Below, piece after piece: positions 35,002 through 46,165 of a stretch of 64,000 nucleotides of DNA (positions within the stretch are counted from its first letter, which is position 1; the number at the start of each line of letters is the position of its first letter). The notes under the pieces are model-generated. The model searched no databases. It was not told the DNA's origin and was given only the letters and a program-made list of their open reading frames with translations. Source of the DNA: Phocoena phocoena. Taxonomy: Eukaryota; Chordata; Mammalia; Artiodactyla; Phocoenidae. The DNA is taken from positions 8,382,881 to 8,446,880 of the forward strand of contig NC_089223.1 of NCBI RefSeq assembly GCF_963924675.1. Reading direction: 5' to 3'. The position numbers and the translations under genes were made by a program.

Positions 35002-35381
35002 TATATGAATGTTTGTGTCCCCCGCAAAATTCATATGTTGAAACCCTACCCCCCAGTGGGTCTGTATTTGGAGATAAGGGCTCTAAGGAACCAATTAAGG
35101 TTAAATAAAATCATAAGGGTGGTGCTTTCATAGAACTGTCTTCGTAAGAAGGAATATCAGAGATCAATCTCTTTCTCTCTCAAGCCCTGTGTGCACACAA
35201 AGAAGAGTCGTGTGAGAACACACAAGGCCAGCTGCTTACAAAACATGCCTCGGAATGAAACCTACCTTGCTGGCACCACGATCTTAGACTTCCCAGCCTC
35301 CCAAACCGTGAGAAATAAATGTCGTTTAAGCCACCCAGTCTGTGGTATTTTGTTATGGCAGCTGCGTTGACTAATAGAAAG
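35002..35381 (+). mobile_element. MLT1/MST-type MaLR LTR
   Basis: TTCATATGTTGAAACCCTAC, TATTTGGAGATAAGGGCTCT, CAAACCGTGAGAAATAAATG and TATTTTGTTATGGCAGCTGC are landmark MaLR LTR segments in correct order. Near full length. Confidence 0.92.
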
Positions 35382-35429
35382 TGGGAAGGCAAAATAGAGG
35401 GAAAGTAATGATAACTAATAATTATGGTT

Positions 35430-35645
35430 TCCCAGCATTCTGATGACTTAACAAATATAATTTTATTTAGTCTCCCACCACAGCCCACTGGGGTGGATAC
35501 TATTACTAGCATCCTCATTTTATTCACAGATCAGAAAACTAAGACAAAGAAAGGCTAAGTAACATGACCAAGTTCTCATGGTTAGTAAGTGGCCGAGTTG
35601 GAATTGGAATCAAGATGTCTGTCTCTAGAAGCTGTGCTCTTAATT
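35430..35645 (-). mobile_element. MIR SINE, antisense
   Basis: GCATCCTCATTTTATTCACA, GAAAGGCTAAGTAACATGAC and GTTAGTAAGTGGCCGAGTTG follow the antisense MIR through to its tRNA-related head. Confidence 0.9.
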
Positions 35646-36254
35646 GGTACTTTATACTGGCAAATGAAGGTGGGGAAAGAAAGAGGAAAGAAAAAGTGGT
35701 TTATAGGATGAGCCCAGGGCCGGTGATCAGAATCTGTTGTCGTCTCCCAGGCCAGCTTTCCCTGACTCAGAGTTTACTCCTGAGGGATACATCTCCAAGC
35801 TGGGTGTCCCTGGAGGCCCAGCGCACTGTGAGATCTTGTCTGTGGAGATCTGCACAGGACTTTGAAATATGTTCTCCATTCTCTCCTTCCATTGCTTTCA
35901 TAGACTGAACTGCTAAATTTTTTCAGGACCCCTGGGCCCCAACCCCCAAAACCTGTCTTTGGGTAGAAAGAGGATCACATCAGCCTTGCTAGACTTGATG
36001 ATATATGCTGTGTAGTCTGGTACGTGATGACACGCTGCCACATACAGCATGCTGTTCTGATGAAGATATGAATAGGCATGTTTACTATCATAAAACAAAA
36101 TTCTATGTACACTTGGAGGCATGAACAAGAAGGTATTTAAAAGTATTTATCTAGCATTGCTCCACACTGAATACATATAGGATGAAGTTACAAATTGATC
36201 ACATTAATTCTACTCGAAAGGTAGAAGATTAACTTGTTGATGATTAGGTCTCCC
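35646..36254. other. no gene recognised
   Basis: A 114-codon frame (35564-35908) begins inside the MIR above and runs into unique DNA, so it is unlikely to be a gene. Nothing else supported. Confidence 0.4.
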
Positions 36255-36255
36255 A

Positions 36256-36279
<24 letters not shown>
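36255..36279 (+). repeat. (TA)n run
   Basis: About 12 TA units directly preceding the poly-T of an antisense SINE. Confidence 0.95.
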
Positions 36280-36295
<16 letters not shown>

Positions 36296-36489
36296 TTGTG
36301 GTACGCTGGCCTCTCACTGTCATGGCCTCTCCCGTTGCGGAGCACAGGCACCGGACGCACAGGCTCAGCGGCCATGGCTCATGGACGCAGCCGCTCCCCG
36401 GCATGTGGGATCTTCCCGGAGCGGGGCACGAACCCGCGTCCCCTGCATCAGCAAGCGGACTCTCAACCACTGCGCCACCAGGGAAGCCC
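36280..36489 (-). mobile_element. CHR-type tRNA-Glu SINE, antisense
   Basis: Full length. It abuts, in the same orientation, the T-rich (A-tail complement) end of the longer CHR SINE at 36490, suggesting insertion into that older element's A tail. The (TA)n on the other side obscures any target-site duplication. Confidence 0.95.
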
Positions 36490-36816
36490 GATTTTTTAAA
36501 TAAATTTATTTATTTTGGGCTGCGTTGGGTCTTCGCTGCTGTGCACGGACTTCCTCTAGTTGCAGCGAGTAGGGGCTTACTCTTCGTTGCGGTGCGCGGG
36601 CTTCTCATTGCGGTGGCTTCTCTTGTTGAGAAGCACAGGCTCTAGGCACATGGGCTCAGTGGTTGTGGCTCACAGGCTCTGGAGCTCAGGCTCAGTAGTT
36701 GTGGCGCACGGGCTTAGTTGCTCCGCGGCATGTGGGATCTTCCCAGACCAGGGCTCGAACCCACGTCTCCTGCATTGGCAGGCAGATTCTTAACCACTGC
36801 ACCACCAGGGAAGCCC
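36490..36816 (-). mobile_element. long CHR SINE (CHRL-like), antisense, full length
   Basis: A-tail complement TAAATAAATTTATTTATTTT, then GGGCTGCGTTGGGTCTTCGC, TCTTCGTTGCGGTGCGCGGG, and the common head ending ACCACCAGGGAAGCCC. About 327 bp, versus about 200 bp for the common short form; the extra middle is absent from the short form. Confidence 0.93.
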
Positions 36817-37255
36817 TCAGTCTCCCCTACTTAACTGGCTACATAGGACAGCTGAAATATGAAAAAAAAAAAAAGTTTTCCCAGGCTTCCTCTTGGCCAG
36901 AGAAGGAGTTGCTCCTGTCTTCATAGCAGGAAGGTATTGTAAAATTCTGCAGCATTCTGACAGACCAGCTGGAGAAGCCAGGCTCACTGAGAAAATTAGT
37001 CCCCATCCTCCAAGTTCCCCTCAGTCCCAGAGCATATAGAAGGGAAGCAAGACAATTTCCATGCTCATTGAGATGCGTGAGGGGGGGTCTGAGAATTGAG
37101 AGCCACTGTGCCTGCCCGAGGGTTTCTATTTTAGACAGAGTGGATGCTGTTGTGAGGCTCCAGGGTGACTTGATAACATGGCAAAGTTTCAGGGGATCGG
37201 CAGTCAAGGGCAAGAGCAAGGTGGAGGCAATGAAGAAGGTGGGGAGACCATGACC
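36817..37255. other. unrecognised
   Basis: A 126-codon antisense frame (36839-37219) lies here. Its translation shows no motif I recognise and ends in phenylalanine repeats from an A run. I would not call it. Confidence 0.35.
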
Positions 37256-37259
37256 TGAC

Positions 37260-37915
37260 CGTGAAAGAGAACAGATTCCTCTAGTTACGTCAGCCTCAGG
37301 TGCCTCAGCAGCCGGTGCAGTGAGAACAGAGAACGTCCCAACATGAGGTTGGTCGAGCTGCAGCTTAAAGAAGATCAGTAAAGACGAGAGGCCAATGCAC
37401 AGATCAGCTGGGCGCCCTCATCCCCGTTTTAAGACATTACGTAAAATTCTTCCCGGATCCAGCCTCTCGTCTGGGGAGAATGAGGGAAAGGGAAGAGAAG
37501 AACAAATAAGGGGGGCCGCCGTCCAGAAATGAAGTTTGGAGTTTGAATAGACCAACTGAATTCCCAAGAGACCAGGAGTTATGCCGGATGTGATTACATT
37601 GTTGTAATTAGCTACTGTCAAGACGTCTCACGCCCTGCCTCCCATCCCCACGTCCAACCAAGTGACATAAGGAATGTGTGAGCAAAGTGAGCTCAGTTAT
37701 AAACTAGAGATTTCTACCTTCATGAGTGGCGACTATAAAAATAAAGCTGCTACACGTCTAAAACACAAGCTACTTTCTTTCCAAGAATCCAGTCTGCTAC
37801 ACATTAGCCGTACCTGCATATGTGGCAACGTTTGTCTGTTGCTACAAATTCGCTCTGATATCCGCATTACGCGATATCAACGGCTCACAGGGAAAGGAGT
37901 GTGAAAATAGTTGTT
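37260..37915 (+). promoter_or_regulatory. candidate LTR or other promoter-like segment
   Basis: This stretch holds more CpG dinucleotides than its surroundings (around GGCGCCCTCATCCCCG, GGGGGGCCGCCGTCCAG, ATATCCGCATTACGCG). It has a TATA-like GCGACTATAAAAATAAAG at about 37728-37745, whose AATAAA could equally be a polyadenylation signal as in an LTR. I find no matching second LTR and no family name. Confidence 0.3.
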
Positions 37916-38029
37916 CGCACATCTAAATCGACATATTGAAAAGGTACTCATACACTTACATTGTAGACATGAAAAGTGTTTTTCTAAAATGCAGTGGGAA
38001 GATAGTAAATATTTAATACATTTGTACTA

Positions 38030-38480
38030 GTTATCTATTGCTGCATAACAAAGCACTTAAAACTAAGTGGGTTAAAACAACATTTATTATCTCATGGTTT
38101 CTGTGGGTGCAGAGTTCAGTGAGGTCACAGTTGGCATGGCTGGTCTCTGCTCTGCAATGTCTGGGGCCTCAGATCAAAGACTTTTGAAGGCGGAAGAGCT
38201 AGAAGCATGGAAAGCCTGACTCGAGCTGGAGGATATACTTCCAAGGTGGCTCTCACGTGGGGGCAACATGGTACGGGGAGAGTTGATTCCTGCAAGGGCT
38301 GCGTGAGCGTCCTCGTGACGCGGCAGCTGTCCTTCCCCAGAGTGGACTCTCCACGGGTTTAAGGAAGTTGCCCTGGATGTGGGGACCTATCTCCAGAAGT
38401 CTCACACCATCACTTATGCAGTATTGTACTGGTCACACAGGGCAGGCCTGACTGTGCGCGGGAGGAAACTACACAGGGGA
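38030..38480 (-). mobile_element. MLT1-related MaLR LTR, antisense
   Basis: ACTAGTTATCTATTGCTGCA, TAAGTGGGTTAAAACAACA, TTTATTATCTCATGGTTTC, and near the end CACACAGGGCAGGCCTGAC with GGAGGAAACTACACAGGG. It is cut short where the next LTR begins. Confidence 0.8.
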
Positions 38481-38483
38481 TTG

Positions 38484-38856
38484 TATTAGTTGTCTCCTGC
38501 AGTACTAAAAATTACCCTGAAACTTAGCATTTTAAGACAATAAGCATTTATTATTCACAGTTTCTGTGGATCAGGAATACAGAAACAGTTGAACTGGATG
38601 GTTGTGACTCAGAGTCTCTCATGAAGCTGTCTGCTGGGGCTGCAGTCATCTGAGGTTCAACTAGGGCTGAAGAATCTGCTTCTGAGCTCCCTCATTTGTT
38701 GGTAGACTTCAGTGCCTTGCCGTGTGGGCCTCTCCTGAGGCTGCCTAGGTGTCCTTATGACATTACACTGGCTGCCCCCAGAGTGAGCCATGCAAAAGAC
38801 AGAGCCCAAGACAGAAGCCACAGTCTTTCATGACCTGATCTTGGAAGTGACATACG
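38484..38856 (-). mobile_element. MLT1-related LTR, antisense, first part (outer)
   Basis: TTGTATTAGTTGTCTCCTGC at the start, ending at ATCTTGGAAGTGACATAC. In this LTR family GTGACATAC is normally followed directly by a CATCACTT segment; here that text is found ~710 bp on at 39570. The element was split by a later LTR. Confidence 0.75.
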
Positions 38857-39565
38857 GTATTAGTTTCCTGTTGTAACTGTGACAAATTACCACAAACTTG
38901 GTGGCTTACACAACGCAGATTTATTATCTTACAGTTCCAGAGACCACATGTCCAAAATGGGTTTCTCTGAGCTAAAATCAAGGCGTTGACAGGCCTGTGT
39001 TTCTTGCAGAGACTTTAGAGGAGAATCCATTTCCTTGCCTTTTTCCAGCTTCTAGAGGCCATCTGCATTCTACAGCTCACGGCCCTTTCTCTATCTTCAA
39101 AGTTGTCAGTGTAGCATCCTTAAGTCTCTCTGACTCTGACTCTCTCCCATCTTTTTTTTTTTTTTTTTTGCGGTACGCGGGCCTCTCACTGTTGTGGCCT
39201 CTCCCGTTGCGGAGCGCAGGCTCCGGACGCGCAGGCTCAGCGGCCACGGCTCACGGGCCCAGCCGCTCCACGGCATGTGGGATCTTCCCGGACCGGGGCA
39301 CAAACCCGTGTCCCCTGCATCGGCAGACGGACTCTCAACCACTGCGCCACCAGGGAAGCCCCTCCCATCTTTTAAGAGCCCTTTTGATTACATTGGACCC
39401 ACCCAGATAATTCAGGATAATCTCCCCACTTTAAGATCTTTAATTTAATCATATCTGTGAAGTCCCTTTTGCCATGTAAAGGAATTTATTCAGCATATTC
39501 ATAGCTTTAGGAGGTGGGGATAAGGATGTAGACATATTTTGGGAATTACTATCCTCCTACCATAC
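38857..39565 (-). mobile_element. MLT1-related LTR, antisense (inner), itself split by a SINE
   Basis: TATTAGTTTCCTGTTGTAAC, CAGATTTATTATCTTACAGT, CTTTTTCCAGCTTCTAGAGG, then after the SINE GATTACATTGGACCCACCCA, GATAATTCAGGATAATCTCC, and the end TATCCTCCTACCATAC. Inserted into the outer LTR. Confidence 0.78.
39156..39361 (-). mobile_element. CHR-type tRNA-Glu SINE, antisense, nested
   Basis: Full length, with duplication CTCCCATCTTTT at 39144-39155 and 39362-39373. Youngest layer of the nest at 38484-39701. Confidence 0.97.
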
Positions 39566-39701
39566 ACACCATCACTTTTGCTATATTATACTCATCACAC
39601 GGACCAACCCTGGTACAACGCAGGAGGGGACTACTTACGGGTGTGGATATGAGGAGGTTGGGGTCATTGGGGATCATTTTGGAGGCTGGCTACCATTACA
39701 T
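39566..39701 (-). mobile_element. MLT1-related LTR, antisense, second part (outer)
   Basis: Continues the element broken at 38856: CACACGGACCAACCCTGGTA, GGAGGGGACTACTTACGGGT, TTTGGAGGCTGGCTACCATT. Confidence 0.75.
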
Positions 39702-39834
39702 TTTTATAGGACTGTTACGTAACTTTGAAAAGTGTTAGTTATTGCTTCAAAATACGATTCTGAAATAAAAATCCTATACAACTATTAACATTTTATTCTT
39801 GTTAGAATAATAATAATAACGATAAAATCACACT

Positions 39835-40040
39835 GGCTACCATTACTGGTTGAGTGCCAAATTTGTGCCGGGCACAGTATAAGCATTTAACATAACACCT
39901 CTCAGTTATGTAGCATCTTGAAATATGAGGTCAATATTTTTATCATTTATAATGACACATATAAAGAAACAGGTTCAGAGAAGCTAAATGATTTGAGTAA
40001 GTTCACACAGAGGAGTAGGTGGAGAGAGAAGGTTTGAATG
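39835..40040 (-). mobile_element. MIR SINE, antisense
   Basis: GGTTGAGTGCCAAATTTGTG, GAAACAGGTTCAGAGAAGCT and GAGTAAGTTCACACAGAGGA fit a diverged antisense MIR. Confidence 0.7.
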
Positions 40041-40682
40041 GAGTTTGGTCAGGTGTTAGGATATGTGGGCTCCAGTCCCGCTTTGCCACTAACTACCTGT
40101 GATCCTATATAAGTGACTTCAATAACCAAGTTTTCCTTGTTGACGTTAATTGGACTATAGATTCCTTAACTGTATGATCCTGAAAGAATAAAGGTATTCA
40201 TGCAATTTATTATTAACCTACCAATGGCACTTTTGTATAACTAGAAGCTCAGTATGTGTACAGAAACTCAATTTCAAAACTTAGGCTGAAGACAATTATA
40301 CCAGAAAGTGAAGTCCCTGTGCACGTAAACAACATACCATTGTTCTTGTCTGTGCCAAAGTGAAAGGGGAGAGAGAGCGAGCCTCATGTAAAGATTTTCT
40401 ACATGAATTCTAATCTACTCATATAAGCCACCCACTGAGACAACTTAAAAAAAGACCCTTTACACTGCATATCCTCAGTTCACCAAACATCTAGAAAAAT
40501 CCATACTGTGACACACCGAAGTTCTATACAAGAACAAAGGAAACCATTTTTCTGTACTCTTTCCCCCCTTCTTTCATTTCTCCCTATTTATGTATAGTCT
40601 TTTCAGTAACAGACATTTACCCTATCTTCCTTAATTGGCTGTCTTGAATAGCTCATTTAAGAGAACACTTCTGGAGAGTTAT
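40041..40682. other. weak MIR fragment, otherwise unrecognised
   Basis: At 40055-40160, TGGGCTCCAGTCCCGCTTTG and the following text is weakly sense-MIR-like. The remainder shows nothing I can support. Confidence 0.35.
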
Positions 40683-41652
40683 TAAAAAATTTTTTAACAT
40701 CTTTTTTGGACTATAATTGCTTTACAATGTTGTGTTAGTTTCTGCTGTATAACAAAGTGAGTCAGCTATACGTATACATATAACCCCATATCTCTTCCCT
40801 CTTGAGCCTCCCTCCTACCCTCCCTATCCCACCCCTCTAGGTGGCCACAAAGCACCGAGCTGATCTCCCTGTGCTATGCAGATGCTTCCCACTAGCCATT
40901 GATTTTACATTTGGTAGTGTATATATGTCAATGCTACTCTCTCACTTCGTCCTAGCTTACCCTTCTCGCTCCCCATGTCCTCAAGTCCATTCTCTATGTC
41001 TGCGTCTTTATTCCTGTCCTGCCCCTAGGTTCGTCAGAACCATTTTTTTTTTAGATTCCATATATATGTGTTAGCATATAGTATTTGTTTTTCTCTTTCT
41101 GACTTACTTCACTCTGTATCACAGACTCTAGGTCCATCCACCTCACTACAAATAACTGTTTCATTTCTTTTTACGGCTGAGTAATATTCCATTGTATATA
41201 TGTGCCACATCTTCTTTATCCATTCATCTGTCGATGGACACTCAGGTTGCTTCCATGTCCTGGCTATTGTAAATAGAGCTGCGATGAACATTGTGGTACA
41301 TGGCTCTTTTTGAATTATGGTTTTCTCAGGGTATATGCCCAGTAGTGGGATTGCTGGGTAGTATGGTAGTTCTATCTGTAGTTTTTTAAGGAACCTCCAT
41401 ATTGTTCTCCACAGTGGCTGTATCAATTTGCATTCCCACCAACAGAGCAAGAGTGTTCCTTTTCTCCACACCTTCTCCAGCATTTACTGTTTGTAGGTTT
41501 TTTTGATGATGGCTATTCTAACTGGTATGGGTATGAGGTAATACCTCACTGTGGTTTTGATTTGCATTTCAATAACGATTGGTGATGTTGAGCATCCTTT
41601 CATGTGTCTGTTGGCAATCTGTGTATCTTCTTTGGAGAAATGTCTATTTAGG
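40683..41652 (-). mobile_element. L1 LINE, antisense, ORF2 C-terminus and 3' UTR
   Basis: The minus strand encodes the C-terminal part of L1 ORF2. [56 protein letters not shown] and KRNETV are clear. Two stretches, 41483-41109 and the part of 41705-41484 up to ~41652, are in one frame, separated by a single stop. This is the best preserved coding relic in the window and fits an artiodactyl/cetacean L1. The 3' UTR ends near 40690. At 41652 it abuts a second L1 3' end in the opposite orientation. The reverse-transcriptase and endonuclease domains are absent. Confidence 0.95.
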
Positions 41653-41788
41653 GAGGGTGGGAGGGAGATGCAAGAGGGAGGAGACATGGGGATATATGTA
41701 TACATATAGGTGATTCACTTTGTTATACAGCAGCAACTAACACAATATTGTAGAGCAATTATACTCCAATAAAGATGTTTAAAAAAGA
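41653..41788 (+). mobile_element. L1 3' UTR tail, sense
   Basis: GGGAGGGAGATGCAAGAGGG, ATTCACTTTGTTATACAGCA and TTATACTCCAATAAAGATG are the terminal 3' UTR of the same kind of L1 as the antisense copy just before it. The last ~95 bp is the reverse complement of ~40691-40785 with roughly ten mismatches. Confidence 0.9.
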
Positions 41789-42449
41789 TACTTTCTATCT
41801 CCTTTTGAAGCCTTTGTCTCGTCTAGAAATTTGTCCAGTAGGCACTCTTTGATGTAACACGTCCACTCTCAGATAGTTTCAAACTGCTCTTTCTTCTTGA
41901 AACTGACAATTATTTTGTCCCTGTGCGCTTGAGGCTTGGATGGGAATGATTTTTTCACAACTATCAGGCACCGCATGAACAGTGGCCTTCATTGACTGGA
42001 AACAGACAAAGTGGAAATCTCGACAGCACATATTTCAATGTTGTCACATAAAACGGTGTTTCTTTTTATCAGCAAATGGTTGACAAACGTTAACATCACC
42101 CCGAAACAAACCTGGTTTTAAACAACATACTTAGTGGTGTTTCCATTTGTAATATTCCGTGCCAAGTTTAATGTCCTATATTCATGTTTCAAGTAAACTG
42201 TTTAATTAAAGCTTAAACAAGGGTCTCCAGAGCCTTAACAGCAAAGCATTGTATTAGAAAACCAGGTAATGAATTCTAAAAAATTAATTTAGTATGGCCT
42301 CCTTATGTCAGATAAATCAAAGTCTATGACATCTTGCCTGATGTTATAGATCTTGCGTTCTGAAACTCCTGTGTAAATACTGATCTAAAATCACATGTTC
42401 TGAGCCACATTTTATATTTACTTATTTATCTGATCAACAACAGATAAGC
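41789..42449. other. nothing recognised
   Basis: No supported gene or repeat. Confidence 0.35.
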
Positions 42450-42620
42450 CCCGGTTTGGTTTCCACTGCTGCCATTTAGCAGCTACTTGCCTTCTCTGAG
42501 CCTGGGTTTCTTCAGCTGTAAAATGGGGACAACATCACTTAACTCATGGGGTTGATGCCGAGTGTAATTGAGAGAACGTGGGAAAAGCACAGTGCTGGGA
42601 ACAACCTTACTTGCCCTTTC
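42450..42620 (+). mobile_element. MIR SINE
   Basis: CCTTCTCTGAGCCTGGGTTT, CTGTAAAATGGGGACAACAT and AAAGCACAGTGCTGGGAAC follow the MIR consensus. Confidence 0.8.
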
Positions 42621-43070
42621 TCCTCCCATTCCAGGGGCACACTCACACTCACCCTCACCAGACACACGTACACAGGTGTTTTTAGGAACCGACGGGAAAA
42701 AAAGCAAAGGAAGAAAGGTTGCTTAAGGGGAGCAAGTGCCTTTCCTTCAGGTTCTGCATTTTCTACACAGGCTAAATCAAGCCAGGCAGAAAAAGGAAGT
42801 ATTTAAACAGAAAAGCCTTCAGTTCCCACGGCTCTTGAAGCTGCTCTGGAATATCTATATAATACCAAGAAGAGACTGAACTTCCAACACGACTTTATAC
42901 AGTTCTTTAATCGGAGCGTCTTATTCGGCAAATTGGGAAATCTTGCCAATTCACATTTTAATTTCTCTCCTCTGAAAGGGAGCATTGCTGTGTGAGGAAA
43001 GGACACATTTTACTGTGGAATTCCCTTTTTATAGTCCTAAAATGTTATTTATCCACATTCTAATTGAGGC
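42621..43070. other. nothing recognised
   Basis: Overlapping 67-86-codon frames on both strands lack recognisable domains. Confidence 0.35.
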
Positions 43071-43074
43071 AAAA

Positions 43075-43285
43075 TCATGTGCTCTGCAGTGACAAACTTT
43101 GGAATCAGTTCTATATTTGAATCTTATTCCCTCACATGTTACTTGTGTGAGCCTTAGTTTTTCATCTGTAAAATGGGATAGCCACCTCATGGTGTTGTGA
43201 TGATTAAATGAGATAATATACGTAAAACTTCATCTCATTGACTTTGAATAGTAAGTATGCCAGGAAGTGAGCTGTTATTATCCTA
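43075..43285 (+). mobile_element. MIR SINE
   Basis: TGTGCTCTGCAGTGACAAAC, GTGAGCCTTAGTTTTTCATC, TGTAAAATGGGATAGCCACC and GTGATGATTAAATGAGATAA are MIR landmarks. Confidence 0.85.
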
Positions 43286-45370
43286 AAGTATTCCAGACAT
43301 TAGCTTTAGTCAAAATTCCCAGTTGTTGGCTATTCTTTGCCAGTTCTAAACTACAGCAAGAAGACCATTTGGTGAATGTCAATAAATGCCAATTCTGAAG
43401 GGTGAAGGAGAGTTGCTTTCAAAATTAAAAAAAAAAAAAATTAGGGATGTAGGAGAAATTATCCAGCTTGTATATGAATGCTCTCAATAGGACCAATACC
43501 ACAAAAAAGGAACTTACCACTAGCTTATCTAAATAGACACATTCCATTTCTGGACCATCCCAAGGTCAAGTTCAGAAAGTCAGCAGTGGGAGGTTGAGAT
43601 TGGAAGCTCTATGTGAACATCAAGAATAAGTCAAGCGCACTCACCTTGCTGAAAGCAGGGAGAGAAAGTACAAGAGGTCTTTGTTAATCAGACAGGAAAA
43701 TCATAGTCTGAAAATGCTGACAATGACATTTCAAAAGTCTCAATTACTTAGTGATAGGCAAGAACATGTGAAGAAGGAGAAAAAAAAATCCCTGAAGTTT
43801 TAAAAAGCAAAAAAAGCATCAAATATCTGTTGTATGTCAGAACTTTATCTTGCAAGGTTACTTCAGTTCACATTTCCTAAACAGGGACACCTCTGCAGAG
43901 GGAACACGAGGCTCCACTTGTGAGACACTGTGCTGGTAATTTGTGACAATGACAAATGCCACCTGATTGACGGCCCTGCCTATCCCACTTTAGGCAGTCA
44001 GAGACATGCTGAAGACAGAGTCATCCAAATCCAAGTTTACTTATAAAATACAAAAGGGAACAGAACCTCCCACGCCCTCCAACGCCCCTCGTCCTGGCAC
44101 TGTAAGGGGCCCAGGGGGAGAAGCATCCTCTCACTAAGACTGGCCTAGTGATGGGAGACACTGAAAGGGAGCAACGAGCTCCCTAGGGACCACGTTAGCC
44201 TCCAGTAGTGATATGGTACCCTCTATCCCCACCCCACCTCCTTCTTCTTGAGCAACCAGTCCTTCATTTTCTCTCTTTTCTATCCACCACCATCTGTCCA
44301 CAAAACTTCTGGAGGCCTTAAGAACTGAGTCCTTTGCCCTGAGACATTCCTCCTGTTTATCCACTGACCCTTTTATCCAACCTCACCTCCCCACCTGCCT
44401 CCAGGTGTCTCTCTGTCATTCTGACATGTGGGGATTCAAAGGGTGATATACCACCTGGGCTCAAACTGGACTTCTTCACTCTATAAACGTAAACTCTACT
44501 GCTCCAGTCATAATAAACCAAACTTCCATGAAGGGAACACTGGTCTATATCCTTAAATCTTAAGAAAGAAAATCAGGTAAGTGGTCAGGTAGTTGACCTG
44601 GGAGAATTCTGTCTCTCCTTGTTACAGTTGCCATAGCTTGGCTATCGTTCCTGTTCCCATCTCTGTTTACTGCTGAAGGATTCCAGAAATCTCCATGCTG
44701 AGATAAGGGGCAGACTGCTCCCCACATCCACTCTCCCCACCTAGGCAAGAACGCTGGGTCAGGGTAAGGAAGAACATGGCAGATGGCCCAGAAACGATTG
44801 GGAACAAGGAGGTGACAACCTCAGACTCACAAAGGATATAAGCAGGAAGTAGAGACTTGAGAGGTATGCGGGGAATTGGCACAGAAACGAACTTGGGTCA
44901 CACAATGAATAGGAAAAAAGAAAAGGTAACTGTCTCAAGTTAAAAGCTCTTCTTTCTTTTGTTAAATTAATAATCACAACTAAAAGCATGGAGGATTTAT
45001 AGGCTTTTGTTTAAGGAGCGTATCTTTTCTTGCTTCAGTAAAACAGTATCTTTAAAGATGAATAGGACTGGCAAATGAATTTCTTTTAAAACCCAGAAGG
45101 ATACATTAAAAGGCAGGAAACCGTATAAACATAAACATTTTTGCCCAGTCACTGAAAATGTTTCAGCAAGCATGAATAAAGTGACCTGTAAGCTATGCTA
45201 ATACAGCCAAAAAGGACCATTTCAGCAAAGGAAAGAGACTTACTGAGCTCCACACCCATAACAAAAGTAGCTTAGAAATAGATACAGCTGTATCCACTTA
45301 CAATCCAAATTGCTATATGAATTGGGATGCACCTTGCCCAAAAAGTGTCACAGAGCTCTGGAACAAAGCT
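43286..45370. other. no gene recognised
   Basis: Includes an A run at 43427-43440 and some higher-GC segments (44050-44420, 44560-44880). Frames there (60-76 codons, mostly minus strand) show no known motifs. No supported repeat. Confidence 0.35.
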
Positions 45371-45374
45371 TGAC

Positions 45375-45880
45375 CTGGCAGTGGTTCTGGCTTTGTATCT
45401 CTGTGACTTTTAGAGAGCTCTTAAGCCTCTCTGGGCCTCAGGCCCTCAGCAAGAGAAGGAGGGGGCTAGGGCTTAGGTAGTGTCAAGGTCCTTCCTGCCC
45501 TAGAATTACTTCATCGTCAAGATTTATAGAGAAAGCATTGTAAAAGCACAATTAGCCTAAAGTTCGGTCATTTGTCCTGTCTCTCCATACTTCATCAAAG
45601 GATTCTTTGGCCTCTTTCTTAAAGGTGATTAGCAAACCTCGTTAGTGGAGTTGTTATTCTGTGGTCTTTGGCCACAGCCGGACCTGGGATAGGTCTCATC
45701 TTTGTCAGCTCCTAGTGATGTGATGAAGAACAAAGGACCATGCCTCTCTGAGCCTGCTTCCTCATCAGTTAAATGTAGTCTTATCTCGTAGGATTGGTAG
45801 GAAAAAAATGGCATTCATCACATAAAGAGCTCAGCGTAGCATCTGACACCCAGTGAGTACAGAAGTGATATATTATAAAC
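45375..45880 (+). mobile_element. two MIR fragments
   Basis: 45375-45480: TTAAGCCTCTCTGGGCCTCA. 45740-45870: CTGAGCCTGCTTCCTCATCA, TAAATGTAGTCTTATCTCGT and AGCATCTGACACCCAGTGAG. Both are weak to moderate sense-strand MIR matches. Confidence 0.55.
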
Positions 45881-45917
45881 TGTATGTTGCATCTATAATA
45901 TGGAAAGTGTTTGAGAG

Positions 45918-46165
45918 AGTCAGCACAACATAATGGGTAAGCACATGGGCTCTGGAGCCAGACTTCCTGGGTTCAAATTCTTCTCTGTCATTTCCCAGCC
46001 ATGTGGTCTTGGGCAGATTACTTAAACTATTAGTGGCTCAATTTCTTCATTTGTAACTTGGGGATCATGATAACAGTATTTAGCAAATTGGGTCAGTGGG
46101 AGGTGTGAATGAGTTAATACTAAAACACTTAGAAGAGTATCTAGCTGGGGTGGGATGCTAAATAA
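45918..46165 (+). mobile_element. MIR SINE, near full length
   Basis: GGGCTCTGGAGCCAGACTTC, CTGGGTTCAAATTCTTCTCT, CAATTTCTTCATTTGTAACT and the terminal ACACTTAGAAGAG. One of the best preserved MIRs in the window. Confidence 0.95.

Noticed and set aside
35564..35908. A 114-codon frame as a possible gene
   Set aside because: The first part lies in an antisense MIR and the rest has no recognisable domain.
36839..37219. A 126-codon antisense frame
   Set aside because: No recognisable motif, no codon or splice support, and its end is translated A-run sequence.
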